This document shows, piece by piece, positions 1 to 9,078 of a DNA stretch of 64,000 nt. This stretch comes from CAZUCE01 sp964619265 (GTDB lineage: Bacteria; Planctomycetota; UBA1135; GCA-002686595), in assembly GCA_964619265.1 (NCBI GenBank), contig CAZUCE010000008.1:73661-137660 (forward strand), read 5' to 3'. Under the pieces are notes generated by a model that did not search any database, was not told where the DNA came from, and worked only from the letters and a program-made list of their open reading frames with translations. Position 1 is the stretch's first letter, and the number at the start of each line of letters is the position of its first letter. The position numbers and the translations under genes were made by a program.

Positions 1-1
1 G

Positions 2-589
2 CAGATAGGCTCGCTCGAGTTGACGCTGCCGTTTGCGGTGTGGCGCCTGTGGCTGGATCGTTCGCTCCATCCAGGACGCTTTCCGTTTGCGGGGACGACC
101 GGGGTGGGGTTGCTGGACAACATCTCCTTGTATCACCTTTTTGAAGACGAGAGCCGCGACTACGTGGCCAAGCACGGCGGCTCCATCGTGGAGCTGCACG
201 CCTATGCTGTGCCCAAGTCGATGGGAGAGACCGAGCTCCGCAAAGATCTCTTAGCTGGGCTCCACGCCTTCTACCCGGAGACCCGCGGAGCACGCGCCTT
301 GCACGAGCGTTGGTTGCTGGAGCAGGACTGTCCTGCGTTTGCGGTGGGTTCAAGCCGCTTGAGGCCGAGAGTTGAAACTCCGGTCGAGGGACTGGCCCTG
401 GCTGGCGATTTTGTGCGGTTGGACCTTCCCAGCGCCTTGATGGAACGTGCCGTGACCTCCGGATTCCTGGCGGCTAACCAATTGCTGGCGCCGCTCGGTG
501 TTCGTCCCGAACCCATCGATTGCCTGCCGACGCGTGGGCTGCTCGCCGGTCGCGAGCGACGCAAGCCGGCTGCGGGAGCGGTCCAGTGA
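2..589 (+). CDS. FAD-dependent oxidoreductase, phytoene desaturase/CrtU-like (3' part only)
   Basis: This is the C-terminal part of a protein whose start lies left of the window; the frame is open from base 2. The segment GLLDNISLYHLFED and the closing stretch LAGDFVRLDLPSALMERAV are typical of the C-terminal FAD-binding region of amine-oxidase/phytoene-desaturase-type flavoproteins, where the GD pair contacts the flavin. Enzymes of this group act on carotenoids or related polyprenoids at the membrane. The stop codon overlaps the GTG start of the following Rieske gene by four bases (GTGA), so the two are probably co-translated. A Rieske neighbour is known beside isorenieratene-synthase-type genes, so aromatic carotenoid synthesis is a reasonable guess. 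The substrate cannot be read from this fragment. Confidence 0.7.
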   Translation, partial: QIGSLELTLPFAVWRLWLDRSLHPGRFPFAGTTGVGLLDNISLYHLFEDESRDYVAKHGGSIVELHAYAVPKSMGETELRKDLLAGLHAFYPETRGARALHERWLLEQDCPAFAVGSSRLRPRVETPVEGLALAGDFVRLDLPSALMERAVTSGFLAANQLLAPLGVRPEPIDCLPTRGLLAGRERRKPAAGAVQ

Positions 590-1584
590 CGACCGGTTGG
601 CGCTGGAGAGGATCGATCCGAGACCGGGTCCAGGAGGAAGGTCACGATTCGAACAAGCCGGCGTTCGATCCCGATTGGGTGCAGGCCAAACCGGCTTCGA
701 TCAAGCGCTCGCTCGACGCTGCGCTTTCACGCTCGGGTCGCGGTTGGTTTGTGCTGGATGCAAGCGCCCGGATCTCGAGTCGTCCCCGGCGGTTTGAAGT
801 CTCCGGGCAGGAACTCGTTGCTTGGCGCGACGGGGACCAACTGCGGGCGGCTCCGGCTGCCTGTCCGCACATGGGCGCTTCCCTAGAGGGAGCCAAGCTG
901 TGCGGGGGGCGTCCGGTATGCCCGTGGCACGGTTTGGTGCTTGGACCAGAGGGACACGGAGGCTGGCACCATCTTCCGGCGTACGACGATGGGGTGCTGT
1001 CTTGGATTCGACTTGGGGAGCCCGCCGGTGAGCCGGGTTCGGACAGCGCCGCTGAGCGACCGACCCTGCCCAGCCGGCCCGAGGTGTTCTTCGCCGGCGT
1101 GATTCGTCTGGAGGCCCGCTGCGAACCGCGAGACGTGCTCCAAAACCGCCTCGACCCCTGGCACGGAGCACATTTTCACCCCTACAGTTTCGGGGACTTG
1201 GAGGTGCTTGAGGACACCCCGGAAAAGCTGGTGCTGCGCGTGGAGAAGCGAATTCTCGGGCCCCTTCGCGTGGAGGTGAAGGCCCAATTCGACTGCCCGG
1301 ACGAGCGGACCATCGTCATGACGATCCTGGACGGTGAAGGGGCCGGATCGACCGTCGAAACCCACGCGACTCCGATTTCACAGGGTCGGACCGCGATCGT
1401 GGAAGCGACCTTGGCCACCTCTGCGCGCCCAGGATTCCGGTTCGCCCGGCGGGTGGCGCCCCTCGTGCGGCCGCTTCTCGAGCGGTCGGCACGCCGCCTG
1501 TGGGTCGATGACGCGGCCTACGCCGAGCGCCTGTTTGAACTGCGAGGGCGGGAGAACCCTTCCTCGCGGGGCCCGAGTCCGTAG
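586..1584 (+). CDS. Rieske [2Fe-2S] protein, DUF5914-like, carotenoid-associated
   Basis: The 332-residue protein carries a Rieske cluster motif: Cys93 and His95 (CPH), then Cys112 and His115 (CPWH), about 17 residues apart as usual. A second conserved block, DPWHGAHFHPYSF, follows around residue 185. I chose GTG at 586 because it overlaps the upstream TGA as GTGA; an upstream in-frame ATG at 520 would overlap the neighbour by 70 bases. The N-terminal DWVQAKPASIKRSL block resembles Rieske proteins found in actinobacterial carotenoid clusters. It probably passes electrons to, or acts with, the upstream FAD enzyme. It lacks the usual ring-hydroxylating non-heme iron motif, so I would not call it a dioxygenase. 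Confidence 0.75.
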   Translation: MTTGWRWRGSIRDRVQEEGHDSNKPAFDPDWVQAKPASIKRSLDAALSRSGRGWFVLDASARISSRPRRFEVSGQELVAWRDGDQLRAAPAACPHMGASLEGAKLCGGRPVCPWHGLVLGPEGHGGWHHLPAYDDGVLSWIRLGEPAGEPGSDSAAERPTLPSRPEVFFAGVIRLEARCEPRDVLQNRLDPWHGAHFHPYSFGDLEVLEDTPEKLVLRVEKRILGPLRVEVKAQFDCPDERTIVMTILDGEGAGSTVETHATPISQGRTAIVEATLATSARPGFRFARRVAPLVRPLLERSARRLWVDDAAYAERLFELRGRENPSSRGPSP

Positions 1585-1608
1585 ACTCCGAAGCCGACCG
1601 CGAGCCCG

Positions 1609-3003
1609 ATGTCACTACCCGTCGCGCAATTCCTGTTTTCTCGTCGGACCTCCGCGCCTACGGCCCTTTCGCCGTGTCGCGCGATGGGGTTCCTGGCAGG
1701 CGTTGTGCTGGCTCTCGCTGGGGCAGCGAGCAGTTGCCGGTCCCCTGAGGTCCATTCAGGCTCCCCGATCCTGAGTGGATTCGGGACGCTGGAGGGTTAC
1801 CGCGTGAAGTGGAGCCCCGCCGAGCTCTTCCGGCCGCGGACCGGTGGTCTGGAGAGCCTGCGCAGCATGGGGCCTCGCGTTCGGGTCAGCGGGCTGCTCG
1901 AGCGACGGGGTAGGCGAGAGGGCGAAGAGCTTCCGGAGGGCATGCGGCTCCGAATCGGCGTGAGTTGCCGGCCCGGCGCTTCGCCGGACTGGGACCTGCG
2001 GCCCGGGCGCGCGTGGCTGCGACAGATCGATTCGGAACTGGGAGTCTACTTTGGAGGCGGAGAGGCGATCGAAGTCGAATGTGAGCTCGACGAGCGCGGG
2101 CGGTTCACCGGGACCTTTCCTGCACGCCTGATCGATCGCATCGTCGACGGAAGCGGCGAGTACGAAATTCTGCTCGCTGTCCCCGAAGGAAGCGGCCCCG
2201 CCGCGGCAGCTCGAGTCTCGACGGTTCCAGCCACCGTTCGAGTAGCCGGCCCCCTACCGCTCGATCTGACGACCCAGCGAATCAATGCCGTCGTGGCTCC
2301 GGGTTACGGCGTCTTCGATCCGGTTGCCTTGATTCGCGCGGTCAATCACCTGCATGGCCTTGGCCGGGACGGAGCGATTGCAGCTTTGGAACGCTACCTC
2401 GAGCTACTGGGCGCCGAGCCCACGTGGCCCGGCTGGCGCCGCGATCCGCGCAATATCGACACCGGGCATCCCGGTTGTGTGTTCCCGATCGTTCAGCTGC
2501 TGTTTGAACCCATGATGGGGCGACCCGAACTTCCGAAGTACACGACGGCAGGTCTGCTCCCGGCGCCTCGTGTTCCATTTGACGGAAGTGACGAGTATCC
2601 GTTGCTGCTGTCCGACGGTATTCCGTTTCTCATCGGCGATTGGGCGGAATCCGAGCTCGGACCGGAAACCGATCCCGAGCGGGGGCTGAGCTGGGCCCGG
2701 GAACACGGCCGGTTGCGTCCCCATCCGCTGCGGCCGAGCGGCCAGGCGCTCGAGGCACTGGCTCAACTGGAGACGTTCGCCAATCTGCCCGAGGGCAACT
2801 CGCCCCAGCTGCAGATCATGCGTTCGTTCGCTCCGTTCGTGGGCTTGGATTTCGAAGCGCGTCTCGGCGAGCGGGAGGGCGAGCTCGCACCCGAGCCGGA
2901 ATGGGCTGAGGAACTCGAAAGCTCGTGGGCAGACTTCGAACGCCAGCTGAGCCGGATTCGGCTGCGCTGGGATCACTCCGCGCAGACCTATCGAAAGTTG
3001 TAG
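1609..3003 (+). CDS. Secreted lipoprotein of unknown function
   Basis: The product starts with a signal sequence ending in a lipobox-like LAGAASSC. If translation begins at the internal ATG at 1684 (MGFLAGVVLALAGAASSC), the signal peptide has normal length, so that start is the better guess; the ATG at 1609 adds 25 residues. The mature part has no catalytic motif that I recognise. It contains acidic, proline- and arginine-rich stretches and a block INAVVAPGYGVFDPVALIRAVNHLHGLG near residues 225-255, cut here only for description. It is likely anchored to a membrane on the extracytoplasmic side. It lies 24 bases after the Rieske gene and may be co-transcribed with it. Confidence 0.6.
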   Translation: MSLPVAQFLFSRRTSAPTALSPCRAMGFLAGVVLALAGAASSCRSPEVHSGSPILSGFGTLEGYRVKWSPAELFRPRTGGLESLRSMGPRVRVSGLLERRGRREGEELPEGMRLRIGVSCRPGASPDWDLRPGRAWLRQIDSELGVYFGGGEAIEVECELDERGRFTGTFPARLIDRIVDGSGEYEILLAVPEGSGPAAAARVSTVPATVRVAGPLPLDLTTQRINAVVAPGYGVFDPVALIRAVNHLHGLGRDGAIAALERYLELLGAEPTWPGWRRDPRNIDTGHPGCVFPIVQLLFEPMMGRPELPKYTTAGLLPAPRVPFDGSDEYPLLLSDGIPFLIGDWAESELGPETDPERGLSWAREHGRLRPHPLRPSGQALEALAQLETFANLPEGNSPQLQIMRSFAPFVGLDFEARLGEREGELAPEPEWAEELESSWADFERQLSRIRLRWDHSAQTYRKL

Positions 3004-3013
3004 TCGGCGCGCG

Positions 3014-4321
3014 CTACAGGGCTTCGCCCAGTAGGTCCGTCACCGCTTCGGGGGCTGCTTTCAGCATCCAGGCTTCCGGACGAGCCCCGGCTTCGACCAG
3101 GATCCGCACGGTTTCGATGTAGTTGCCCGAATCGTACCGTGGCGACTCGGCGCCGCGCACGGCGAGGTCGAGAGGCGTGCGATCGTCTAGGTTGCGGGCG
3201 CGCAGGGGGGCTCCGGCGTCGAGCAATTGATACAGCAGCTCGGAGCGTCCATAACGAGCCGCTACGTGTAGTGGTTGATCGCCTGCGGGGGCGGATTCCA
3301 CGGAGAACCCGACTTCGATCATGGCTCGAACAGCTGAGCGCTTGTCCTTCGCGATGGCATCGATCAGCATGCTCTCCTCGCGATCGCTGACACGGTCGAA
3401 AAGCTCGGGATGCGTGGATAGGACTGTAAGGGCCATATCCGAGAGGCCCCGGGAACACAGTCCGTAGAACGTGTCGACTTGGTCGAGTTCGGCCACAGCT
3501 CCGCGGGCCAGCAGCAGGTCACTCAGTCCCACGCAGCCCAGACGCGTCGCAAGACGGAGAGGGGAAAGGCCGCGGGACTCCTGGGCATCCAGATCGGCTC
3601 CGGCATCGAGCAATTTTGCGACGATTTCGGGACTCCGTTCGAGCTCGCACGCCCAGTGAACCGGGCTGCGAAGTTGTTCGTCCACGAGTCGAGGGTCGGC
3701 TCCCCGGGCGAGAAGCAAAGTGATGTTCTCCGGGTGCTGTCCGCGGATGGCGGCCTGGAGCACGGGAGCCTGACTCGGGTCCGCCCCGCGCTCGAGCAAG
3801 ATCTCGAGATAACGTGGCTCGGCCTGCGCCGCGGCCGCGGCCAACGCGCCGGAGTCTTCTAGGGAAGCGCCGTGATCGAGGAGCAATTCGACCAGGCTAG
3901 GAAAGCCCGCACCTTCGATGGCCGAACGAAGCGCGCTGCGCCGTTGTCCGACCGTGTCGCAAGGCATCGAGGACCAGGTGTTCGGGTCCGCGCCGGCTGC
4001 GAGCAGGAGCACCGCACACTGCAAGAGTCCGTCGGAGCGGGCCGGGTTGATCCGGTGGACGCGACTGAGCGCACACGCCACCAGGGGCCTGGTTCCTTGG
4101 ACCTCATCTTGCCGGTCTGCGCAGCTGGGGTTGGCCGCGATCAGCGCCGAGAGCGCTTCCGGATCGCCCGCGAGAGCGGCCAACCAGGCGCTCTGCGCAG
4201 CAATTTGCGGGGACCCTTTGAGGATCAGGCGAGCTTTGTGGATCTCACCGCGCACGAGGTGGTGCGTCAGCGTGCTGGCGAGATCTTCGCCGTCGTTTTT
4301 GCGTCGGTCGGTACGAGGCAC
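3014..4321 (-). CDS. Ankyrin-repeat protein
   Basis: Tandem helical repeats fill the protein: GADPNTW, HGASLEDSG, RGADPSQ, AGADLDAQESRGLSPL, QPLHVAARYGRSELLYQLL and DDRTPLDLAVRG follow the ankyrin pattern (TPLHxAxxxG, LLxxGAdp). About ten repeats can be counted, so it is a protein-binding scaffold, probably cytoplasmic since no signal peptide is seen. I prefer GTG at 4321 (MPRTDRRKN) because GGAG lies six bases upstream; an in-frame ATG at 4417 would add 32 poorly conserved-looking residues. It ends ten bases from the convergent lipoprotein gene. The partner is unknown. Confidence 0.75.
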   Translation of the reverse strand: MPRTDRRKNDGEDLASTLTHHLVRGEIHKARLILKGSPQIAAQSAWLAALAGDPEALSALIAANPSCADRQDEVQGTRPLVACALSRVHRINPARSDGLLQCAVLLLAAGADPNTWSSMPCDTVGQRRSALRSAIEGAGFPSLVELLLDHGASLEDSGALAAAAAQAEPRYLEILLERGADPSQAPVLQAAIRGQHPENITLLLARGADPRLVDEQLRSPVHWACELERSPEIVAKLLDAGADLDAQESRGLSPLRLATRLGCVGLSDLLLARGAVAELDQVDTFYGLCSRGLSDMALTVLSTHPELFDRVSDREESMLIDAIAKDKRSAVRAMIEVGFSVESAPAGDQPLHVAARYGRSELLYQLLDAGAPLRARNLDDRTPLDLAVRGAESPRYDSGNYIETVRILVEAGARPEAWMLKAAPEAVTDLLGEAL

Positions 4322-4522
4322 TAAGGACTCCGGTGGCAGGATTCCGCGATACGGACTCCAGAAGCGAACTTCTGGAGCGGACCCGAGCTTCATCGGCGCC
4401 CGGGCGCTGCTACCCAAGCTCGCTTCGCCCGAAGTTCTTCGCCCCGGCCAGTGGTGGTTCCCGGTGGGAGCGACGCGGCGCCTCCCCAGGCGGGGGGCGG
4501 GACAATTTTTCCGGGGCCTGCG

Positions 4523-6796
4523 CTACTCCCGATCTCGCGGCTCGGTCGCGTCCAAGTACCCGAGTGCCCGCAGGGCTGCTTCTGCGGCTCGACCGCCTTC
4601 GCTCTCGGTGGGCTCGTGAAGCGGGGTCGATCGTTCCTCCAGCCAACCTTGGAGGGTGGCTCGCAGCCCGAGCAGTTCGGGGTCCCCGGCGGCCGCCAGG
4701 TTCGCCGTCTCGCCCGGGTCCTGCGCAAGATCGAACGCTCGCAACAGCTCGGGGTTCTCCAGGGTCCGCTCCACTCCGAACAGCTTGAAGTTGCCCTCCA
4801 GCAGGGCGTACTCGCGATCTTCCCGCGGGCCCGTTTCGAACGTGGCCAGGGTGCGGTCGAAATCCAGTTGGAGCAGCGAAGTCCCGTACCAAGAATCCGG
4901 GGCGGTTAGCCCACAGGCGTCCGCAAACGTCGCAGGGACGTCGATCAAACTCACCGGATGGGTAACGCGCCCGGGTTCCAACCCGGCGCCGCTTACGAGC
5001 ATCGGGATTCGCATCTGCTCTTCCCAGGCACCGCCGTCGTGCTGGTAGATCTCGTGTTCCAAAAAGGCCTCACCGTGGTCGCTGGTGAATAGAAGGAGAC
5101 CCTTCTCCAGACGCCGGCCCTGCTCTAGGTGCGCCAGGAATTTTCCAAAGCCTCGGTCGGTGTCCAGGACCCCACCCCGGTAGTGACCCTCAAGCGCTCG
5201 GAACGCTGGCAAGAGTTCGGGCGGTACCGGACCTGAGTGGTTCGACCAGGCATTCGGGCCCTGTTCAATTTCCGACAGGGCTTCCTGGTAAGTGCGGTCG
5301 ATGCCGAGCCGTTCGCCATGCTCGGCGAGCACCGGAGTACTTACCCGATAGGGGGAATGAGCTCGATAGGTCTGCACATAGAGGAAGACCGGCCGCCCGT
5401 CGTCCGCCTCTAAAAACTCCTCGACCTCGTGGACGGTCTGTTCCAAGGGACGAAACCGTTCGTCGAAGTACTCGAAGCCCTGATCGAAGTGGTTCGCGCG
5501 CCGAATGAGCCCTCCGTCGGTGATCGCACCGCAGCGGTAGCCATGGGCGGCCAAGAACTCGGAGATCAGAAGTGCGTCTTCGGGGATCGCCCGGTTGCTG
5601 ACGATCGCACCATGCTGCAGCGGCCAGAGCCCAGTCAGCATCGTGGTCTGGGACGGGAGTGTCCAGCCGCCTGGAGTCCAGGCACGCTCGAACGCCAAGG
5701 AGCGTTCAGCAAAGGCATCGAGATTCGGCGTGATGTTCAGCTCCGATCCATACATCGTCATGTTGTCAGCCCGAAACGTGTCGGCCAAAAACAGGAACAG
5801 GTCCGGTTGCTCGCGATGTTCGGGTGCAGTGGGGTTCGCGGCAGCGATGCGCGGAGTCAGAAACCCACCCAGAGCCGCATCTCCCTCGACAGAGAAACGC
5901 AGGTCGACCTCGCGGCCCTTCGAAGGCGGCAGGCTCAATTTGTGCCGGTCGACCCCGCCTTCGGTCCAGACGGTTTGCGGATGCTCGAGTAGGGTCTCGC
6001 CGTCCAGCTCGATTCGAAAGGTCACCTCGCCGGTGGGTTTGCCCTGGGTGTCTCCATAGACGGCTCCGAAAAACAGCTTGCCTTCCTCGACCTCTTCGGC
6101 CACCGGGCTGATGGCGAGCGTCCCCACATGCAGCACGCAGTTTTCTGGAACGACAACGGGCAGGACTTCGGCGGCGCCCGTAAAGACCGGAACGGCCTCG
6201 GCGCTCCACTGGCCGAGTTCGAGGCGCCAGGCTCCGTCGCGGCGCTCCCCGCGCGGCAAAGACACGGCGTAGACGGCAGCTTCCGGGACGGATTCGTCGA
6301 GTTCGAGGCGCAGGAAGATGGAATCTCCGAAGCTCGCGAAGGTGCCGGGTCGGCCCTCGGAGGGGTCGCTGGGAGCTTCGTCCAAATCGATGCGCTCGAA
6401 GTTGCGACCGCCGGCGCTCAGCCGCTCGTTCTCGTCGTCAGAGAGCCTCCAGGAAGTGCTGCCAAGGGGGCGATCGGCCAGGTACGTGCCGGGGGCAATC
6501 CGTGTCCAGGCTTCGGCGGGTAGCTCGCATTCGAGCCAGATGTTCGTGGCCGGGCCATCTCCCCTGCGGGTGCTCGCGCTGACCGGATAGTCCGTGGTGC
6601 GGCCGAACGGGGTTCTGTCCCCATAGTCGAACGAGGGGCTGAAGCCCGCGGCCAAGCGCAGGGGGAGCTCGTCCTGAACGGGATCCTGGGCGGGCCCACA
6701 GGCCGTCGGAAGCAGGCTGGCGATCGCGGCTAAGACGACCGCCAGGGGGACTCGGGACAGGCGCCTAGCGGCAAGCGATCGATCTGAGGGGTGCAC
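4523..6796 (-). CDS. Sulfatase/alkaline-phosphatase-superfamily lipoprotein without the usual Cys/Ser
   Basis: The C-terminal half is a sulfatase fold: the metal-binding LADTFRADN, the LTGLWPLQHG block, and SDHGEAFLEH near the end. The active-site position reads TLPSQTTMLTG, so the residue normally converted to formylglycine (Cys or Ser in C/S-x-P-S-R) is Thr (codon 5660-5662) and the Arg is Gln. It may be a phosphatase/hydrolase of the same superfamily or a non-canonical enzyme. About 300 residues before the fold are beta-rich and unfamiliar. I chose GTG at 6796 because it gives a clean lipoprotein signal (VVLAAIASLLPTACG); an upstream ATG at 6991 would place 65 odd residues before it. Confidence 0.75.
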   Translation of the reverse strand: MHPSDRSLAARRLSRVPLAVVLAAIASLLPTACGPAQDPVQDELPLRLAAGFSPSFDYGDRTPFGRTTDYPVSASTRRGDGPATNIWLECELPAEAWTRIAPGTYLADRPLGSTSWRLSDDENERLSAGGRNFERIDLDEAPSDPSEGRPGTFASFGDSIFLRLELDESVPEAAVYAVSLPRGERRDGAWRLELGQWSAEAVPVFTGAAEVLPVVVPENCVLHVGTLAISPVAEEVEEGKLFFGAVYGDTQGKPTGEVTFRIELDGETLLEHPQTVWTEGGVDRHKLSLPPSKGREVDLRFSVEGDAALGGFLTPRIAAANPTAPEHREQPDLFLFLADTFRADNMTMYGSELNITPNLDAFAERSLAFERAWTPGGWTLPSQTTMLTGLWPLQHGAIVSNRAIPEDALLISEFLAAHGYRCGAITDGGLIRRANHFDQGFEYFDERFRPLEQTVHEVEEFLEADDGRPVFLYVQTYRAHSPYRVSTPVLAEHGERLGIDRTYQEALSEIEQGPNAWSNHSGPVPPELLPAFRALEGHYRGGVLDTDRGFGKFLAHLEQGRRLEKGLLLFTSDHGEAFLEHEIYQHDGGAWEEQMRIPMLVSGAGLEPGRVTHPVSLIDVPATFADACGLTAPDSWYGTSLLQLDFDRTLATFETGPREDREYALLEGNFKLFGVERTLENPELLRAFDLAQDPGETANLAAAGDPELLGLRATLQGWLEERSTPLHEPTESEGGRAAEAALRALGYLDATEPRDRE

Positions 6797-7024
6797 CCGG
6801 CCAAGCCTAGCACGGGCCGGCACGGCCCTTTGAGCCCCATGGGCCCCTCGGGATCCCCCCTCAGAGGCCCCAGGGTGAGGTCGCCGTCCCGATCCCCGGA
6901 ATGCAGGTGCATCGAACTCGGATCGAGTTGAGGGCGATCGACCAGCTCGGTCGAAAGGCTCTGGGCAGCGCCGAACACTCTCCGCGCACATCCGCCCGCA
7001 CCCTCCCTATATCAGATCGCACTC
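6797..7024. other. Divergent intergenic region
   Basis: This 228-base gap separates the sulfatase-fold gene (minus) from the HAMP gene (plus) and should hold both promoters. I see no recognisable operator, riboswitch or repeat. The minus reading frame stays open through it to 6991, which could mean a longer sulfatase N-terminus, though that extension has no signal-peptide character. Confidence 0.4.
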
Positions 7025-7501
7025 GTGTCTAAGATCGAACGCAAGAAACGGCTCGTCAAAGCTCGCCTGCAGCTGAAGGTCATCATGACCTTCATCGGTA
7101 TCGCGACCGTAGCCGCGCTGTTCCAGGTGATCCTTCTCAACCGCTCCCTCGCCGAGCTAGCCGAGAAGATGCCCCGTGACGGCGACCTTCTCATGTCCGA
7201 GCTCGGAGGGATCGCGCGTACCAACGTAGCTTTGAGCCTGGGATTCCTCGTGCCGTTCATGCTCGGCATGGGGCTCATTCTGACGCACCGCATTGCCGGT
7301 CCGATCTACCGGTTCGAGATGTTCCTCGAGCAGGTCATCAGCGGTGAGTACGACGGCCCGGTCCGGATCCGCAAAGGCGACGAATTCCAAGAGTTGTGCG
7401 ACCGGATCAACGACGCGGTGGCCACGCTTGAGTCGCGCAAGCTGAAGACCGATCGCGTGCGGATCGGCAGCAACCGAGACGAGAATCGAGACGCTGCCTG
7501 A
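7025..7501 (+). CDS. Small HAMP-domain membrane protein
   Basis: The 158-residue protein has two predicted membrane helices, about residues 18-37 (LKVIMTFIGIATVAALFQVILL) and 68-88, with a short extracytoplasmic loop. It then has a HAMP-type linker: GPIYRFEMFLEQVISGEY followed by GDEFQELCDRINDAVATLESR. No kinase, methyl-accepting or cyclase domain follows, so it is a stand-alone HAMP unit that may dimerise with or regulate a separate partner. The start is GTG at 7025. It faces the isomerase-like gene tail to tail with 14 bases between. Confidence 0.65.
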   Translation: MSKIERKKRLVKARLQLKVIMTFIGIATVAALFQVILLNRSLAELAEKMPRDGDLLMSELGGIARTNVALSLGFLVPFMLGMGLILTHRIAGPIYRFEMFLEQVISGEYDGPVRIRKGDEFQELCDRINDAVATLESRKLKTDRVRIGSNRDENRDAA

Positions 7502-7515
7502 TCGCGAGAACGCGA

Positions 7516-8433
7516 TTAGGAGCTGAGCAGTCGCTCCAGCAGGCGCTTCGTGTTCGCGATTCCGAGGGCCGCGTCGCCCTCTCCCTCGAATTCGATTCCG
7601 AGGTAACCGGTGTAGCCGCTCTCGACCACCAGGTCGAGGGCACGGGCGTAGTCGATCGTAGTTTCGAGGCCCTGCTCGTCGAATGCGTAGGACTTCGCTG
7701 AGACGGCCCGTGCAAACGGCAGCAGCTCAGCTAGTCCCCGGTAGCGATCGTAGGTGGTTTCCTCGTCAATTTGGAAGTTGCCGAAGTCCGGGAGTGTGCC
7801 GATGGCCGGGTGGTTGGCAGCTCGCATGACCGAGGCCAACCAGGCGCCGTCGGAGGACAGCTTGCCGTGGTTTTCGACGAGGACCGAGAGCCCGTAGTCC
7901 TGGGCCACATCGCCCAGGTGAACCAAGGATTCCGCGCAGCGGTCGCGCTGATCTTCGCGGCTGCCTTCCGACTCGGCGTTCACGCGGATGGCGTGACAGC
8001 CGAGAAAAGCGGCGGCTGCGATCCAGCGAAAGTGACGCTCGCACGCCCGTCGTCGTTCACCTGCTGAGGCCGCACCCAGAGCGCCTTCGCCGTCGATCAT
8101 GATGAGCAGGTTGCGAACGCCCAAATCCTCGGTGCGAGTCCGAAGCTCGCGCCAGTGACCGAAGTCTGCCGCGTGATCGCGGTAGAAACTGCTCACGTAT
8201 TCGACGGCGTCGATACCGTGATCTTTGAGGGCGGAGCGTGGGAAGTCGACCGGATTGAGGCGCCCCTGCTGGAGCTCGCGGTGCAACGACCATTGGGCAA
8301 GAGAGATGCGCAGTTGGTCCGGCTCCGGATCGTTCTGTGGACCGGCCGAGCCGCGGGACATCGCGAACGGCGCCAGTGCCGAACCCGCTAGCAGCGCGAG
8401 CAGATCGCGCCGGGGGAGCGGGGGGGCACTCAC
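7516..8433 (-). CDS. Tat-exported sugar phosphate isomerase/epimerase-like TIM-barrel protein
   Basis: The 305-residue protein opens with a twin-arginine-like signal (PRRDLLALLAGSALAPFA) and continues as an AP-endonuclease-family-2 type TIM barrel. Visible family blocks include DGEGALG, a metal-ligand-like ENHGKLSSDGAWL, LPDFGNFQI and the closing GYLGIEFEGEGD. Relatives isomerise or epimerise sugars or inositols using a divalent metal. Export suggests it acts on sugars outside the cytoplasm. Its ATG overlaps the stop of the upstream oligoribonuclease gene (ATGA), so the two are co-translated although functionally unrelated. Confidence 0.7.
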   Translation of the reverse strand: MSAPPLPRRDLLALLAGSALAPFAMSRGSAGPQNDPEPDQLRISLAQWSLHRELQQGRLNPVDFPRSALKDHGIDAVEYVSSFYRDHAADFGHWRELRTRTEDLGVRNLLIMIDGEGALGAASAGERRRACERHFRWIAAAAFLGCHAIRVNAESEGSREDQRDRCAESLVHLGDVAQDYGLSVLVENHGKLSSDGAWLASVMRAANHPAIGTLPDFGNFQIDEETTYDRYRGLAELLPFARAVSAKSYAFDEQGLETTIDYARALDLVVESGYTGYLGIEFEGEGDAALGIANTKRLLERLLSS

Positions 8434-9014
8434 AGGAACAACGACCGGCGGTAGTGTTTCAACTCGACGATCGACTCGCGAATGTCGTCGAGAGCCCGGT
8501 GGGCTTCCTGCTTCTGCGGAGCCAGATCGAACGCCTGGGGGCGCCAGCGGCGAGCGAGTTCTTTGACCGTCGACACGTCGATGATTCGATAGTGCAGGAA
8601 CTCATCGAGGTCTTTCATGTAACGGGCGATGAACCGTCGGTCCTGCCACACGGAGTTGCCGCATAGGAGCGCGGTGTTTGGAACGCAGTAGCCATGCAGG
8701 AATTCCAGGACTTGGCGCTCGGCTTCCGCGTCGGTGATCTTCGAGGCGCGGACCTGCTCCGTGAGACCCGAGTCACCGTGGTGCGAGGTATTCCATTCGT
8801 CCATTCCGTCGAGCAACTCGTCCGGCTGATTGAGGACCAGGTCGGGCCCTTCGGCGATCGGGGAAAGGCGCTCGTCGGTGATCACGACTGCGATCTCCAG
8901 GATGCGGTCGTGCTCGACGTTGAGCCCCGTCATCTCCATATCGATCCAGACGAATAGATCCGAGCGGGGGTCGCTTCCGTCGGGATTGGACAAGAGTTTC
9001 GAGTGTCGTTCCAT
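8430..9014 (-). CDS. orn: Oligoribonuclease
   Basis: The 194-residue protein matches the DEDDh exonuclease Orn in length and motifs: WIDMEMTGL (Asp25, Glu27), WNTSHHGDSGL, CGNSVWQDRRF, and HRALDDIRESI near the C-terminus (His172, Asp176/177). Orn degrades two- to five-nucleotide RNAs, including pGpG from cyclic-di-GMP breakdown, in the cytoplasm. It overlaps the next minus-strand gene by four bases. There are 64 bases to the upstream gene end. Confidence 0.92.
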   Translation of the reverse strand: MERHSKLLSNPDGSDPRSDLFVWIDMEMTGLNVEHDRILEIAVVITDERLSPIAEGPDLVLNQPDELLDGMDEWNTSHHGDSGLTEQVRASKITDAEAERQVLEFLHGYCVPNTALLCGNSVWQDRRFIARYMKDLDEFLHYRIIDVSTVKELARRWRPQAFDLAPQKQEAHRALDDIRESIVELKHYRRSLFL

Positions 9015-9078
9015 CGGGACCTAGCCTCCCCGATGGGCCCATCCGAGGCAACGGCTAGACCGGTCTATTCACAGGCTC

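Noticed and set aside
4479..4510. GC-rich 8-bp hairpin followed by a T run as a terminator
   Set aside because: It points along the plus strand, but both flanking genes are on the minus strand; it also has a 6-base gap before the T run.
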